Source: Natronolimnobius sp. AArcel1 (GTDB lineage Archaea; Halobacteriota; Halobacteria; Halobacteriales; Natrialbaceae). Taken from it: a DNA stretch of 64,000 nt. Position 1 is the first letter of the stretch. Each line of letters begins with the position of its first letter. Made by a program: the position numbers and the translations under genes. Shown here one piece after another: positions 26,070-34,524 of the stretch. Location of the stretch: the NCBI RefSeq assembly GCF_011043775.1, contig NZ_JAAKXY010000006.1:62001-126000 (forward strand), given 5' to 3'. Below the pieces are notes generated by a model. It ran no database searches. It was not told the origin of the DNA and saw only the letters and a program-made list of their open reading frames with translations.

Positions 26070-26770
26070 GAGTCGTCTCCGTCGTTGGTCGCCTCGCGCT
26101 CAGCGGTGAGCACGTTGCGGTGACAGGACATACTCTCGGAACTGCTCCTGCTCGTTGGCCCGTCGTTGTACGGCCTGTCGACGCGGATCACGACCGCCTC
26201 CATGCGTTCGTAGTCTGCCTCGCAGGTGGTCTCCGGTGACTTCAGGTGCTGGCAGTACTCCGTTCGAAACGAGTTCCCGCGGGCGGTCACATCGAGGAGG
26301 TGGCGCTCGTAACAGTCTTCGATTGTTCGCTGGTCGATGACGACCGACTGCTGTTCGAAGTCGGTGTCGTCGACGAACGCCTGTATTTCGCGCTCGGCTG
26401 TCTCATCAGCGGTGATCTCGAGCGCGTCGGCGTCTTCGGTATCAGTAATAAACAGTGCCCGTTCGTGTGCGAGGATGGGCTCGTCTTCGTCTGCATCTGC
26501 AGCGTCTGCTGCCGTTTCCGCATCTGAATACACGAAGTGCTTGGCATCGTCCGAGCGGATGGACAGGGTTTCGCCCCGGTGACTCGAGTCAGTGCTGGGA
26601 CGTTCCGTCACAGTGTGTTCGTGCGTGCTGTTAGCAGTGACCTCGTCACTTGTGTTCTGTTCAAAGACCGATCCGCCGTCAAATCCGCCCGTACAGCCTG
26701 CGACTGCCACCGAGAGGGCGCTCCCGGCAGCGGCAAGTAACTGCCTGCGGGCTGGCGTAGAGGAGGGCAT
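26066..26770 (-). CDS. Tat lipoprotein with several Cys, function unknown
   Basis: A 234-residue exported lipoprotein: ARRQLLAAAGS is the twin-arginine motif and VAGCTGG the lipobox. The mature domain contains strands such as HERALFITDTEDADAL and QQSVVIDQRTIEDCYERH, with Cys residues near the C-terminus (YCQHL, TTCEADY, MSCHRN) that could form disulphides outside the cell. It is the first gene of a two-gene unit with the helical lipoprotein at 24660. The ATG at 26770 was chosen because the longer frame lacks signal-peptide character. I recognise no family. Confidence 0.72.
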   Translation of the reverse strand: MPSSTPARRQLLAAAGSALSVAVAGCTGGFDGGSVFEQNTSDEVTANSTHEHTVTERPSTDSSHRGETLSIRSDDAKHFVYSDAETAADAADADEDEPILAHERALFITDTEDADALEITADETAEREIQAFVDDTDFEQQSVVIDQRTIEDCYERHLLDVTARGNSFRTEYCQHLKSPETTCEADYERMEAVVIRVDRPYNDGPTSRSSSESMSCHRNVLTAEREATNDGDDS

Positions 26771-26902
26771 TATGCGACACACTCGTTGGTCGATTGGTAA
26801 ATACTTCTGGATGACGAATTGCCGTACTCGAGTAGCCGGCGCTCGAGAGGCTTGCAGTACGATGTAGGTGCGTTTAAGGGACCAAGACGCGAACGAACGG
26901 GC

Positions 26903-27088
26903 ATGGCAGACGACACTCCAGCCGCAGATCACGACTCGGGCGCTGACGTCGGCCACGATCTCGAGGCCGACCGAACGACCGCTCCAATGAGCGACTACTC
27001 CTCGCGTGCTGTCGCTATCGGCTTTCTCGTAATGAGTATCGGAATAACGGTTGTCTTTGGAATCCCGCTCGTTGCACTCGGACTGTAA
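26903..27088 (+). CDS. Small single-helix membrane protein (DUF7550-like)
   Basis: A 61-residue protein: an acidic N-terminal half with the conserved-looking HDLEADRTTAPMSDYS, then one transmembrane helix (about 37-58, VAIGFLVMSIGITVVFGIPL). The pattern matches a widespread haloarchaeal micro-protein family, which I recall as DUF7550; its function is unknown. It is divergent from the lipoprotein operon start at 26770. The ATG at 26903 is preferred over the longer frame because acidic sequence begins there. It converges with the ribbon-helix-helix gene 6 bases downstream. Confidence 0.7.
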   Translation: MADDTPAADHDSGADVGHDLEADRTTAPMSDYSSRAVAIGFLVMSIGITVVFGIPLVALGL

Positions 27089-27094
27089 GGGCCG

Positions 27095-27322
27095 TTAGAA
27101 GACGTATTCGTCGTCGTGGCCCATCATTCCGTCATCTTCAAGGCCTGTTCCGCCGGTTGCTCCTTCTTCTTCGTCCATCGGTCCGCTGGTCTTGTAGGCT
27201 TTGATCCCCGTCGAGAGGAGATCCTCAATCGCTTCTTCGCGATTGACGAACTCGCCACGCTCGACCATCTGGGCGATTTGCATCTCGAGATGTTCCGGGA
27301 TGGTGATCTCTGCTTTTGGCAT
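27095..27322 (-). CDS. Ribbon-helix-helix protein of the CopG-like DUF7120 type
   Basis: A 75-residue probable DNA-binding protein. PKAEITIPEHLEMQIAQMV gives the beta-strand and first helix of a ribbon-helix-helix fold, and NREEAIEDLLSTGIKAY the second helix. The C-terminal 25 residues are acidic and flexible (GGTGLEDDGMMGHDDEYVF). This pattern is common in haloarchaea (DUF7120). It would bind DNA as a dimer; its targets are unknown. The gene is monocistronic. Confidence 0.8.
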   Translation of the reverse strand: MPKAEITIPEHLEMQIAQMVERGEFVNREEAIEDLLSTGIKAYKTSGPMDEEEGATGGTGLEDDGMMGHDDEYVF

Positions 27323-27628
27323 GCTGATTCGGCTTTCGGCGAGGGGGTATTTAGGTTTGACGGGGATTGTACGCTCCTTGAAATCACACGTAGTGCGTGT
27401 GTATGCACCGAGTACTGATTCCCACCACCGACAGCGGGCCTCCTCGAGAGGTTGATCGAAGCGACTCTCGGTTGATCCTACGCTGGACGGTCAGGGAGGA
27501 GTGACGTGAAAAGCGGGTGCGGGTACGTGGTGGACACGCCGCGTCGGGGGTGGAGTGATGCCAGTGTGAGAGACAGCCAGACTGTGGCTGTGACGCGGGT
27601 GTGGGTTCGTCTTCGTCGCGACGGGGTC
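27323..27628. other. Intergenic stretch, no gene seen
   Basis: About 300 bases between two minus-strand genes. Open frames here are on both strands, lack acidic composition and match nothing recognised. It should include the promoter for the ribbon-helix-helix gene (ending near 27323) and the 3' end of the next transcript. No repeat was seen. Confidence 0.4.
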
Positions 27629-27928
27629 TTAGCGGTTGCCCATCATGGAGTCGAAGGCGTTTTTCAGCGTTGCTCCCGGCTGGGTGATCGAATTCAGCTG
27701 CTGGCGCATCTTGCGCTGGTTGAAGTAACTCGCGAACGCGAGGATTGTTGGCGGCCAGAGGCCAACGAACAGTCCGCGCTGTCGGTCTCCGCGGAGGAAA
27801 AAGTAATACCACGAGAGGGCGACGGATGCGCCGGCTGCGAGGAACGCTGGCCCCATTGCTTGGTCGCCAACTTCTTCTACTGCCTGTCCAGAGATTTCCT
27901 GGTCTGTCATCTGCTGTTTACTCGCCAT
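27629..27928 (-). CDS. Small membrane protein, two helices
   Basis: A 99-residue protein. After a hydrophilic N-terminus (QEISGQAVEEVGDQA), two hydrophobic segments lie at about 28-46 and 52-68 (AGASVALSWYYFFLRG and GLFVGLWPPTILAFASYF), followed by a basic-polar C-terminus. The ATG at 27928 opens MASKQQMTDQE. No family is recognised, but the acidic N-terminus and good codon usage support it as real. It is divergent from the sulfite-oxidase-like gene with a 199-base shared promoter region. Confidence 0.7.
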   Translation of the reverse strand: MASKQQMTDQEISGQAVEEVGDQAMGPAFLAAGASVALSWYYFFLRGDRQRGLFVGLWPPTILAFASYFNQRKMRQQLNSITQPGATLKNAFDSMMGNR

Positions 27929-28127
27929 GCACGTTGTCGGTGGGTAAGATGCTACTAAGTCGTGGCGAGGGTTTCGAGATGTATCCCTGGCTTGTTCATC
28001 CAAACGAAGTGTTCCCAATCGTTTCAACCCTGATTCCGTCCCCGAAATTCGGACTTTGCATAGCGCGACCGACACCATGCTCGAGTCACTGCGTCACATC
28101 TACGTCTGTCCGCGCGAACACACTTGT

Positions 28128-28721
28128 ATGCCGACCGACGTCACAGACCTGTATCAGGAGTTCGGCGACGACCGACTCCCGCCGGGCCAGCGCGAGACGA
28201 CGGCGTTTCCAGTCCTCTCGAAGAGTGCCACGCCGACCTGGGACCCTGACACCTGGGAGTTTACCGTCACTGGCGCTGTTGATACGGAACTCCGTTTCTC
28301 TTGGGAGGAGTTTCGCGACCTGCCACACGAAACCCAGCGCCAGGACTTTCACTGCGTGACCGGCTGGAGCAAGTTCGACTGCGAATTTACGGGCGTCCCG
28401 TTCCCCGAACTCGCCGAGCGCGCGGGCGTTCACGACGATGCCTGCCACGTCATGTTTTCGGCGCTCGATGACTACACGACTGACCTCCCGCTCGAGGAGT
28501 GCATGCGCGATGAAGTACTGTTCGCGTGGGACTACGACGGCGAGTCACTGCCCGCAGATCATGGCGGGCCGCTTCGGGTCGTCACGCCGCACAGATACGC
28601 CTACAAGGGCGCAAAGTGGGTCGACGGCATCGAGTTACTCACCGAACCCGAGCGCGGCTACTGGGAAAAGCGAGGCTACTCCCAGACGGCGGACCCGTGG
28701 CGTGAGGAGCGATATAGTTAG
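28128..28721 (+). CDS. Sulfite-oxidase-like molybdopterin oxidoreductase
   Basis: A 197-residue protein with the sulfite oxidase (SUOX/YedY) molybdopterin fold. The Cys that ligates molybdenum is in DFHCVTGWSKFD (about residue 79), and the segment DHGGPLRVVTPHRYAYKGAKWV is typical of the family. It lacks the dimerisation domain of true sulfite oxidases and any signal peptide, so it is a cytoplasmic YedY-like or short form; the electron partner and substrate are unknown. The ATG at 28128 begins MPTDVTDLYQEF. It lies just before menF on the same strand with a 32-base gap, so it may share the transcript. Confidence 0.85.
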   Translation: MPTDVTDLYQEFGDDRLPPGQRETTAFPVLSKSATPTWDPDTWEFTVTGAVDTELRFSWEEFRDLPHETQRQDFHCVTGWSKFDCEFTGVPFPELAERAGVHDDACHVMFSALDDYTTDLPLEECMRDEVLFAWDYDGESLPADHGGPLRVVTPHRYAYKGAKWVDGIELLTEPERGYWEKRGYSQTADPWREERYS

Positions 28722-28753
28722 GCTGAAGGCGAGGCGGTCCTGAACATCGTGCG

Positions 28754-30172
28754 ATGGACGGGACCTCGGAGGGACGGCTGGCGGGTACGCCCCATGAACC
28801 AGCGAGCGAGACGCTCGAGGAGCCCCTGGTCAGTGCGAGCCGCGAACTTGCGGACGTTTCGTTCGGTGCGATTACTGACGCGGAGTTCACTGATGATGAG
28901 GCCAGCCAGTTGCGACTGCAGTGGGCCACCCCGGATGGCCTCGAGATCGTCGGGCGCGGTGTTGCTGCCCGACTCACCGCAACCGGCCCGGACCGATTCG
29001 CGGCAATCCGCCAGCAGGCGAGCGATCTTTTTGTCGACCTCGAGCACAACGGGCCGGCAATTGCCCGCCCGCGTGCGTTCGGCGGCGTTGCGTTTCACGA
29101 CAGTCACGATACGACGACTGCGGGGTCCACTACCGTAGCGGGCGATTCACATTGGGAGGGATTCGACGCCGCGTCCTTCGTCGTCCCGCGCGTGTTCGTC
29201 ACGCGCAGTGATACCGACGACGTCACAGGAAATGCGAAAATCTGGCTGACGGCCGTCGGCACCGACGCCAGCGCCACGAACGAGCGACTCGAGCGTTGGG
29301 ATGACCGACTCGCGGACCTCCCTGCGATGCAGCCAAGCGGAACGAGCCCCGGCGTCGCCAAAACCGAGCGAACCACCACGCGCGAGCAGTGGGCCAGTCA
29401 AGTTGATGACGCCCTCGAGCGAATCGCGACGGACAGACTCAGGAAAGTCGTCCTCGCACAGGCGCTCTCGGTCGATCTGGAAGACGAGATCGACGTTGCG
29501 TCGACGCTCGAGCGCCTGCGTCGTCGGTACCCGAACTGTTACCGATTCCTGATCAGCGGCCACGACGGGTCGACGTTCTTCGGTGCGCCGCCCGAACGGC
29601 TGGTTTCGAAACGCGGTGATCACGTCGAAACCGAAGCACTGGCTGGCTCTGCGCCCCGCGGCGAGGCACCCGAAGAAGACGAAGCGTTCGCCGATGAGAT
29701 GCTTTCGAGCGACAAACTCGACCGCGAACACGACCTGGTCGTCGAAGCGATTCGCGACCAACTCGAGGGACTCGCCAGCGAGCTACACATTGGTGATCGC
29801 GGCATCCGGAAGTTGGCGACGATTCAGCACCTCCAGACGCCAATCGAGGCGACGCTTGCGGCTGATCGTCACGTCCTCGAGCTCGTCGAAGGACTGCATC
29901 CGACACCGGCGGTCGGCGGGATGCCCCCGGACGCTGCCTGGGAGACGATTCGCGACACCGAGCCTTTCGACCGCGGCTGGTACGCCAGCCCAATCGGCTG
30001 GTTCGACGCCAACGGCGACGGCGAATTTGCAGTTGGGCTCCGGTCGGGAGTCGCAACAGCAGACCGCGTCACACTCTTTGCCGGCAACGGGATCGTCGCG
30101 GACAGTGACCCGGACGAGGAGTGGGAGGAAGTCCAGTTGAAGTTCCGCCCGATTCTCGACGAACTGCGATAA
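28754..30172 (+). CDS. menF: Isochorismate synthase MenF
   Basis: A 472-residue chorismate-binding enzyme converting chorismate to isochorismate, the entry step to menaquinone. The C-terminal chorismate-binding domain (about 205-465) has the hallmarks RKVVLAQAL, FLISGHDGSTFFGAPPERLV, EALAGSAPRG, HLQTPIEA and GLHPTPAVGGMP. The N-terminal third is variable, as in other MenF/EntC proteins. It is followed after 15 bases by menD, so the first two steps are co-transcribed. Absence of neighbouring amine-transfer genes argues against anthranilate or PABA synthase. Confidence 0.95.
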   Translation: MDGTSEGRLAGTPHEPASETLEEPLVSASRELADVSFGAITDAEFTDDEASQLRLQWATPDGLEIVGRGVAARLTATGPDRFAAIRQQASDLFVDLEHNGPAIARPRAFGGVAFHDSHDTTTAGSTTVAGDSHWEGFDAASFVVPRVFVTRSDTDDVTGNAKIWLTAVGTDASATNERLERWDDRLADLPAMQPSGTSPGVAKTERTTTREQWASQVDDALERIATDRLRKVVLAQALSVDLEDEIDVASTLERLRRRYPNCYRFLISGHDGSTFFGAPPERLVSKRGDHVETEALAGSAPRGEAPEEDEAFADEMLSSDKLDREHDLVVEAIRDQLEGLASELHIGDRGIRKLATIQHLQTPIEATLAADRHVLELVEGLHPTPAVGGMPPDAAWETIRDTEPFDRGWYASPIGWFDANGDGEFAVGLRSGVATADRVTLFAGNGIVADSDPDEEWEEVQLKFRPILDELR

Positions 30173-30187
30173 CGACCGACGATTGTT

Positions 30188-31966
30188 ATGCACGCACCAA
30201 ATCGCGCAACGCTGTGGGGTCGCATTCTCGCCGACGAACTTGCCGCAGGTGGCCTCGAGGCTGTCTGTATCGCGCCCGGAAGCCGGTCGACGCCGCTGAC
30301 GGTTGCGTTCGCCGAACACGACGATATCGACGTGTATTCACACCTTGACGAGCGCTCGGCGGCCTACTTCGCGCTCGGTCGCGCCCGGCGAACCGGCGAG
30401 CCAACTGCACTGATCTGTACCTCCGGTACTGCGGCAGCGAACTTTCATCCGGCCGTTCTCGAGGCGAATCAGGCCCGCGTGCCGATGCTCGTTCTCACGG
30501 CGGATCGGCCACCGGAACTCCGAGATAGCGGCGCGAATCAGACCGTCGATCAGGTCAAACTCTACGGCGACGCAGTGCGCTGGGCCGCCGAACTGCCCGT
30601 TCCCGAGGCTGACGAGCGAACCGTTCGCAGTCTTCGGACGACCGCCGCACGCGCGCTTTCTGAAACCGTCGGCGTCGAACCCGGCCCCGTCCACCTGAAC
30701 TGTCCGTTTCGAAAGCCACTCGAGCCACTCGAGGTCCCCGACGCTGTTCCGGATTCATTTGGGGAGACGCTCGCTGGCCGGGGACGCGAGGGTGCGTTCG
30801 TCGAGACCGTACGTGGGAATCGAACGCTCGAGGACGACCGCGCCGCAGAAATCGCTAGCGCGCTCGAGGCAGCCGAGCGCCCACTCGTCGTCGCTGGACC
30901 TGCCGATCCGACAGCGGCACAGACGCTCGAGGCAGAATCCGTCGTGTCCGTCGCTGAGCGACTTGGCGCGCCGATACTCGCGGACCCGTTGTCGGGGCTG
31001 CGATTCGGCCCACACGTCCGGCACGCTGACGGATTGCCTGCTGTCTTCGGTGGCTACGACACCTACATCAACCACATCGACGAGCCGGATGTCGTCCTCC
31101 GATTTGGGGCGTCGCCGACCTCGAAACCGCTGCGTCACGCCCTGCGAGACGCGGCTGCACGCCAGTTCGTCGTCGATCCCGCGGGTGCGTGGCGCGAGGC
31201 GACCTTTACCGCGACGGATCTGGTCGCCGCAACGCCTGAGTCGGTCATCTCGGGTATCCTCGAGTCGCTCGAGTCCGATTCAGTGTCGGATACGGTGTGG
31301 CTCGAGCAAATCGCCGAGGCCGAGCGTCGACACTGGGACCTCGCCGCCGATGCGTGTGAGCGGGGGTCGCTCGAGGCCGACCCCTTCGAGGGAGCAGTTC
31401 TCAGGGATGTTTTCGCGCATGCGCCGGACCCGGCGACGATTTTCGTCTCGAACAGTATGCCGATCCGAGACGCGGATCGGTTTGGACAGCCCCGTGCGTC
31501 CGAGTTGACGGTCCTCGCCAATCGCGGTGCAAGCGGGATCGACGGCATCGAAAGTACGGCGTTGGGGGCGGGCAGCGCCGCAGACGAACCACTCGTGCTC
31601 GTCACCGGCGATCTGGCCTTTTACCACGATGCGAACGGATTGCTCGCAGTCGACCGCTGCGATGTCGACGCGACCATCGTCTTGCTGGACAACGACGGTG
31701 GCGGCATCTTCCATAAGCTTCCGATTGCGCAGTTCGAGCCGCCGTTTACCGACCAGTTCAAAACGCCCCACGGCATCGAGTTTGAGCCGCTTTCGGAGGC
31801 GTACGGCCTCGAGTTCGCGCGCGTTAGGCCTCACGAGTTTTCGGGGGCGTATCGAGACTCGCTCGAGCGCTCGGGGACGCAGGTGCTGTCGGTGTCGTTC
31901 GATTCTGAGGAGAGTCACCGACGCCGGGAGGACCTTGCAGAACGTACTCGAGATGCGATTCGCTGA
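30188..31966 (+). CDS. menD: 2-succinyl-5-enolpyruvyl-6-hydroxy-3-cyclohexene-1-carboxylate synthase MenD
   Basis: A 592-residue thiamine-diphosphate enzyme joining isochorismate and 2-oxoglutarate with loss of CO2. IAPGSRSTPLTVAF is the N-terminal signature, ICTSGTAAANFHPAV follows, and the ThDP-binding motif is VTGDLAFYHDANGLL to LLDNDGGGIFHKLPI (GDL and LDNDGGG; Mg2+ and diphosphate). Length and domain order (PYR, central, PP) match the bacterial and archaeal enzyme. It is in an operon with menF. The downstream gap to 32131 holds an inverted repeat and the tail-to-tail permease. Confidence 0.96.
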   Translation: MHAPNRATLWGRILADELAAGGLEAVCIAPGSRSTPLTVAFAEHDDIDVYSHLDERSAAYFALGRARRTGEPTALICTSGTAAANFHPAVLEANQARVPMLVLTADRPPELRDSGANQTVDQVKLYGDAVRWAAELPVPEADERTVRSLRTTAARALSETVGVEPGPVHLNCPFRKPLEPLEVPDAVPDSFGETLAGRGREGAFVETVRGNRTLEDDRAAEIASALEAAERPLVVAGPADPTAAQTLEAESVVSVAERLGAPILADPLSGLRFGPHVRHADGLPAVFGGYDTYINHIDEPDVVLRFGASPTSKPLRHALRDAAARQFVVDPAGAWREATFTATDLVAATPESVISGILESLESDSVSDTVWLEQIAEAERRHWDLAADACERGSLEADPFEGAVLRDVFAHAPDPATIFVSNSMPIRDADRFGQPRASELTVLANRGASGIDGIESTALGAGSAADEPLVLVTGDLAFYHDANGLLAVDRCDVDATIVLLDNDGGGIFHKLPIAQFEPPFTDQFKTPHGIEFEPLSEAYGLEFARVRPHEFSGAYRDSLERSGTQVLSVSFDSEESHRRREDLAERTRDAIR

Positions 31967-32070
31967 GCCGCGCCGATACTGTGCGGTGAGAGTACTGTTT
32001 TCGCGGGTGTGACTGTCTCTGAGCGAATGGGTCGGCGTTTCGCTGGTGGTCGCTCTCGAACAAATAAATA

Positions 32071-32084
32071 GTATAGTGCTATAC
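32071..32084. repeat. Short inverted repeat between convergent genes
   Basis: GTATAG and CTATAC face each other across two bases in an AT-rich patch (from about 32058) between menD and the convergent permease gene. It may contribute to transcription termination, but haloarchaeal terminators are poorly defined and no long T-run follows. Confidence 0.35.
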
Positions 32085-32130
32085 CAAAATTGGGTGTTGC
32101 GTACGAATCGAATGGGCCGATTGTGTGGTC

Positions 32131-33009
32131 TCAGAGTGCGATCATCGTCACACCGATCACCGCGAGGACGGCGGCGATGAGTCGAATTCGGAAGTGACGC
32201 TCACCGAGCAAGATGCCGCCGAGGATGACGGCGACGATGGCTTGCGTGTTGATGATCGGCGAGGCGATGCTGGCCGGCAGGACCGCAAACGCGAGCGTCG
32301 TCAGGTGCTCGCCCAGTGCGACCATCCCGCCCGCGAGCGCAAACTTCGGCAGGTCTGTACGGACATCGACACCGCGTGGTGGATTGCGAATCGCACCCGG
32401 GAGCAAGACGACAGCAATACCGACGAGCAACAGCGGTACCCACAGCCGCTCCGGAATCGCGAGTTCCTGTAGCGCGATTCGCTTACCGAGGTCGCTCACT
32501 GCATAACACATCGCGCTCAACAGGGCCAACTGTGCCGGCCTCGAGTTCGCGGCTTTGGCAATCGGCTTGAGGAACCCGCCGGGATCGTAGTTGGCGACGT
32601 AGACCGCGAGCGTCGCGACGACGACGCCGGCGACCTGCAGCGGGGTGAGAATCTGGCCGAGTATCACGACCTCGAGCGGGAGGACGAACATCGGGACGGT
32701 CTTGTTGATCGGTGTGACGTAGGAGACGTCGCCGTCCTCGATTGCACGCAGAAATAACACGAACGCGATGGCGGTCATCACGACGGTGAGTCCAGTCACA
32801 CCGATCTCAGAGAGTCCGAACTGAGAGAGGACGGTTGTGGCGTTGGTGGCTTCCGTGGCAGCAACCGGCAGATACCACGCGACGGCGAACGTGTTGAGTA
32901 GAACTGTCAGCGCCGCTGGTGAGTAGCCCGAGAACAACCGTTTGAGGAGATAGATGTAGACGCCCCACACCACGGCGGCACCGAGCGCGACTCCGAGACC
33001 GGCATCCAT
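32131..33009 (-). CDS. EamA/DMT-family transporter
   Basis: A 292-residue permease with ten predicted transmembrane helices in two EamA repeats (about 1-140 and 150-292). Repeat ends such as PINKTVPMFVLPLEVVILGQILT and IINTQAIVAVILGGILLGERHF are typical of the drug/metabolite superfamily. Substrate specificity cannot be read; members move nucleotide-sugars, amino acids or drugs. It lies between menD and menB but on the other strand, so it is probably not part of menaquinone synthesis. No signal or regulator is adjacent. Confidence 0.85.
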   Translation of the reverse strand: MDAGLGVALGAAVVWGVYIYLLKRLFSGYSPAALTVLLNTFAVAWYLPVAATEATNATTVLSQFGLSEIGVTGLTVVMTAIAFVLFLRAIEDGDVSYVTPINKTVPMFVLPLEVVILGQILTPLQVAGVVVATLAVYVANYDPGGFLKPIAKAANSRPAQLALLSAMCYAVSDLGKRIALQELAIPERLWVPLLLVGIAVVLLPGAIRNPPRGVDVRTDLPKFALAGGMVALGEHLTTLAFAVLPASIASPIINTQAIVAVILGGILLGERHFRIRLIAAVLAVIGVTMIAL

Positions 33010-33105
33010 ACCTCGCCGAATGGAAGTGCGTTACAAGAGTCGTTCGATTGGGCGGCCGAAATGTGCCGTCTCGAGGCGTTGTGACCCGCTTGTCGTGTGG
33101 TGACG

Positions 33106-33432
33106 TTACTCTATCTGTGGTGCTTGGTCGTTACTTCGACCGGGAAGTTCGAGTTCAATCTCGAGTTCCGGATCACCCATGCCGTCGAACTCGATCTCGA
33201 GGTTGACCGGCTCGCCGAACGCGAAGGGCAGTTCCCAGGCCTCGTCGCCGCTGGAGTCGCTGATCGTGAGTTCGTCGCCGTTGCGCAGCTGTTCGCCCAG
33301 TGCGATCAAGAACTCGCCCGCGTCGGCAGCGTCGAGACGGTACTCCTGTTCGAACTTGCGGCCGGCGCGGATGACGGTTCGGTCGTCGCTGGGTTCGTCG
33401 GCGTCGGGAGCGTTCTCTGTAGCGTCTGTCAT
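33106..33432 (-). CDS. Amphi-Trp domain protein
   Basis: A 108-residue protein. The conserved block EQEYRLDAADAGEFLIALGEQLRNGDELTIS is split here: an N-terminal strand, helix and strand, then DEAWELPFAFGEPVNLEIEFD, which holds the Trp of the amphi-Trp fold. It is a small haloarchaeal and halophile family of unknown role, acidic and soluble. The ATG at 33432 starts MTDATENAP. It is divergent from menB with a 118-base gap that must hold both promoters. Confidence 0.82.
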   Translation of the reverse strand: MTDATENAPDADEPSDDRTVIRAGRKFEQEYRLDAADAGEFLIALGEQLRNGDELTISDSSGDEAWELPFAFGEPVNLEIEFDGMGDPELEIELELPGRSNDQAPQIE

Positions 33433-33550
33433 CGGAGCACGTACGGTGTCCAGCAAAATGATTCTCGTGGGTGGTGTCTCGACTCGCGACGCGGTCGGGC
33501 CGAGCGTGACGAGAGCCTTATCAGGAATCGCACACCACTCTCGAGCACCA

Positions 33551-34444
33551 ATGGTTTCGGAACTGTTCGACCCCGACCGCTGGGAGCCCGTCGCCGAGCT
33601 GAACGACGAGTTCCGGGATATTACGTATCATCGCGCACTCGAGTCCGGGACGGTTCGGATCGCGTTCGACCGCCCTGACGTTCGCAATGCCTTCCGGCCG
33701 GGCACTGTCGATGAGTTGTACGACGCCCTAGAGCACGCCAAACGCCAGACGGACGTGGGCTGTATCCTTCTGACGGGCAACGGCCCATCGTCGAAAGATG
33801 GCGGCTGGGCCTTTTGTTCAGGCGGAGACCAGACGATTCGCGGCGAGGATGGCTATCAGTACGAGGGAGACGAAGACCGTGCCTCTGAGCAGGGACGACT
33901 CCACATTCTCGAGGTCCAGCGCCTGATTCGCCACGTTCCGAAGGTCGTCGTCTGTGTCGTCCCCGGTTGGGCGGTCGGTGGCGGGCACTCGCTACATGTC
34001 GTCTGTGACCTTACGCTCGCGAGTGAGGAGCATGCGAAGTTCCTCCAGACTGACCCGGACGTGGCGAGTTACGACGCCGGCTTCGGCTCCGCATACTTGG
34101 CAAAGCAGATCGGCCAGAAGAAAGCGCGCGAAGTCTTCTTCCTCGGAAAGACCTACTCCGCCGCGGAGGCAGCCGAGATGGGCATGATCAACGAGGCCGT
34201 ACCCCATGAGGAACTCGAGGAGACAGCCCTCGAGTGGGGCGAGCGTATCAATGCCAAGAGTCCAACGGCGATGCGGATGCTCAAGTACGGCTTCAACATG
34301 ACCGACGACGGCATGATCGGCCAGCAGGTGTTCGCGGGCGAGGCGACCCGACTTGGTTACATGACTGACGAGGCGGCAGAAGGCCGAGATGCGTTCGTCG
34401 AGGGTCGAGACCCCGACTTCGACGACTTCCCGTGGCACTACTGA
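33551..34444 (+). CDS. menB: 1,4-dihydroxy-2-naphthoyl-CoA synthase MenB
   Basis: A 297-residue crotonase-superfamily enzyme closing the second naphthoate ring of o-succinylbenzoyl-CoA. The CoA and oxyanion-hole segments are RIAFDRPDVRNAFRPGTVDEL, FCSGGDQTIRGEDGY and VVPGWAVGGGHSLHVVCDLTLAS; the bulky catalytic residues of MenB are present in the SYDAGFGSAYL region. The ATG at 33551 gives MVSELFDPDRW, usual for the archaeal enzyme; the longer frame from 33179 only reads over the amphi-Trp gene. It lies alone, between menF-menD and menA-menC-menE, which act before and after it. Confidence 0.95.
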   Translation: MVSELFDPDRWEPVAELNDEFRDITYHRALESGTVRIAFDRPDVRNAFRPGTVDELYDALEHAKRQTDVGCILLTGNGPSSKDGGWAFCSGGDQTIRGEDGYQYEGDEDRASEQGRLHILEVQRLIRHVPKVVVCVVPGWAVGGGHSLHVVCDLTLASEEHAKFLQTDPDVASYDAGFGSAYLAKQIGQKKAREVFFLGKTYSAAEAAEMGMINEAVPHEELEETALEWGERINAKSPTAMRMLKYGFNMTDDGMIGQQVFAGEATRLGYMTDEAAEGRDAFVEGRDPDFDDFPWHY

Positions 34445-34524
34445 CTCCAGCGGCCGTCATAGATGCCCCTCGTATTTGCCAGCGAAAGCAAACCATTTGA
34501 AGCTCAACCCCCGAGTTCCGGATA

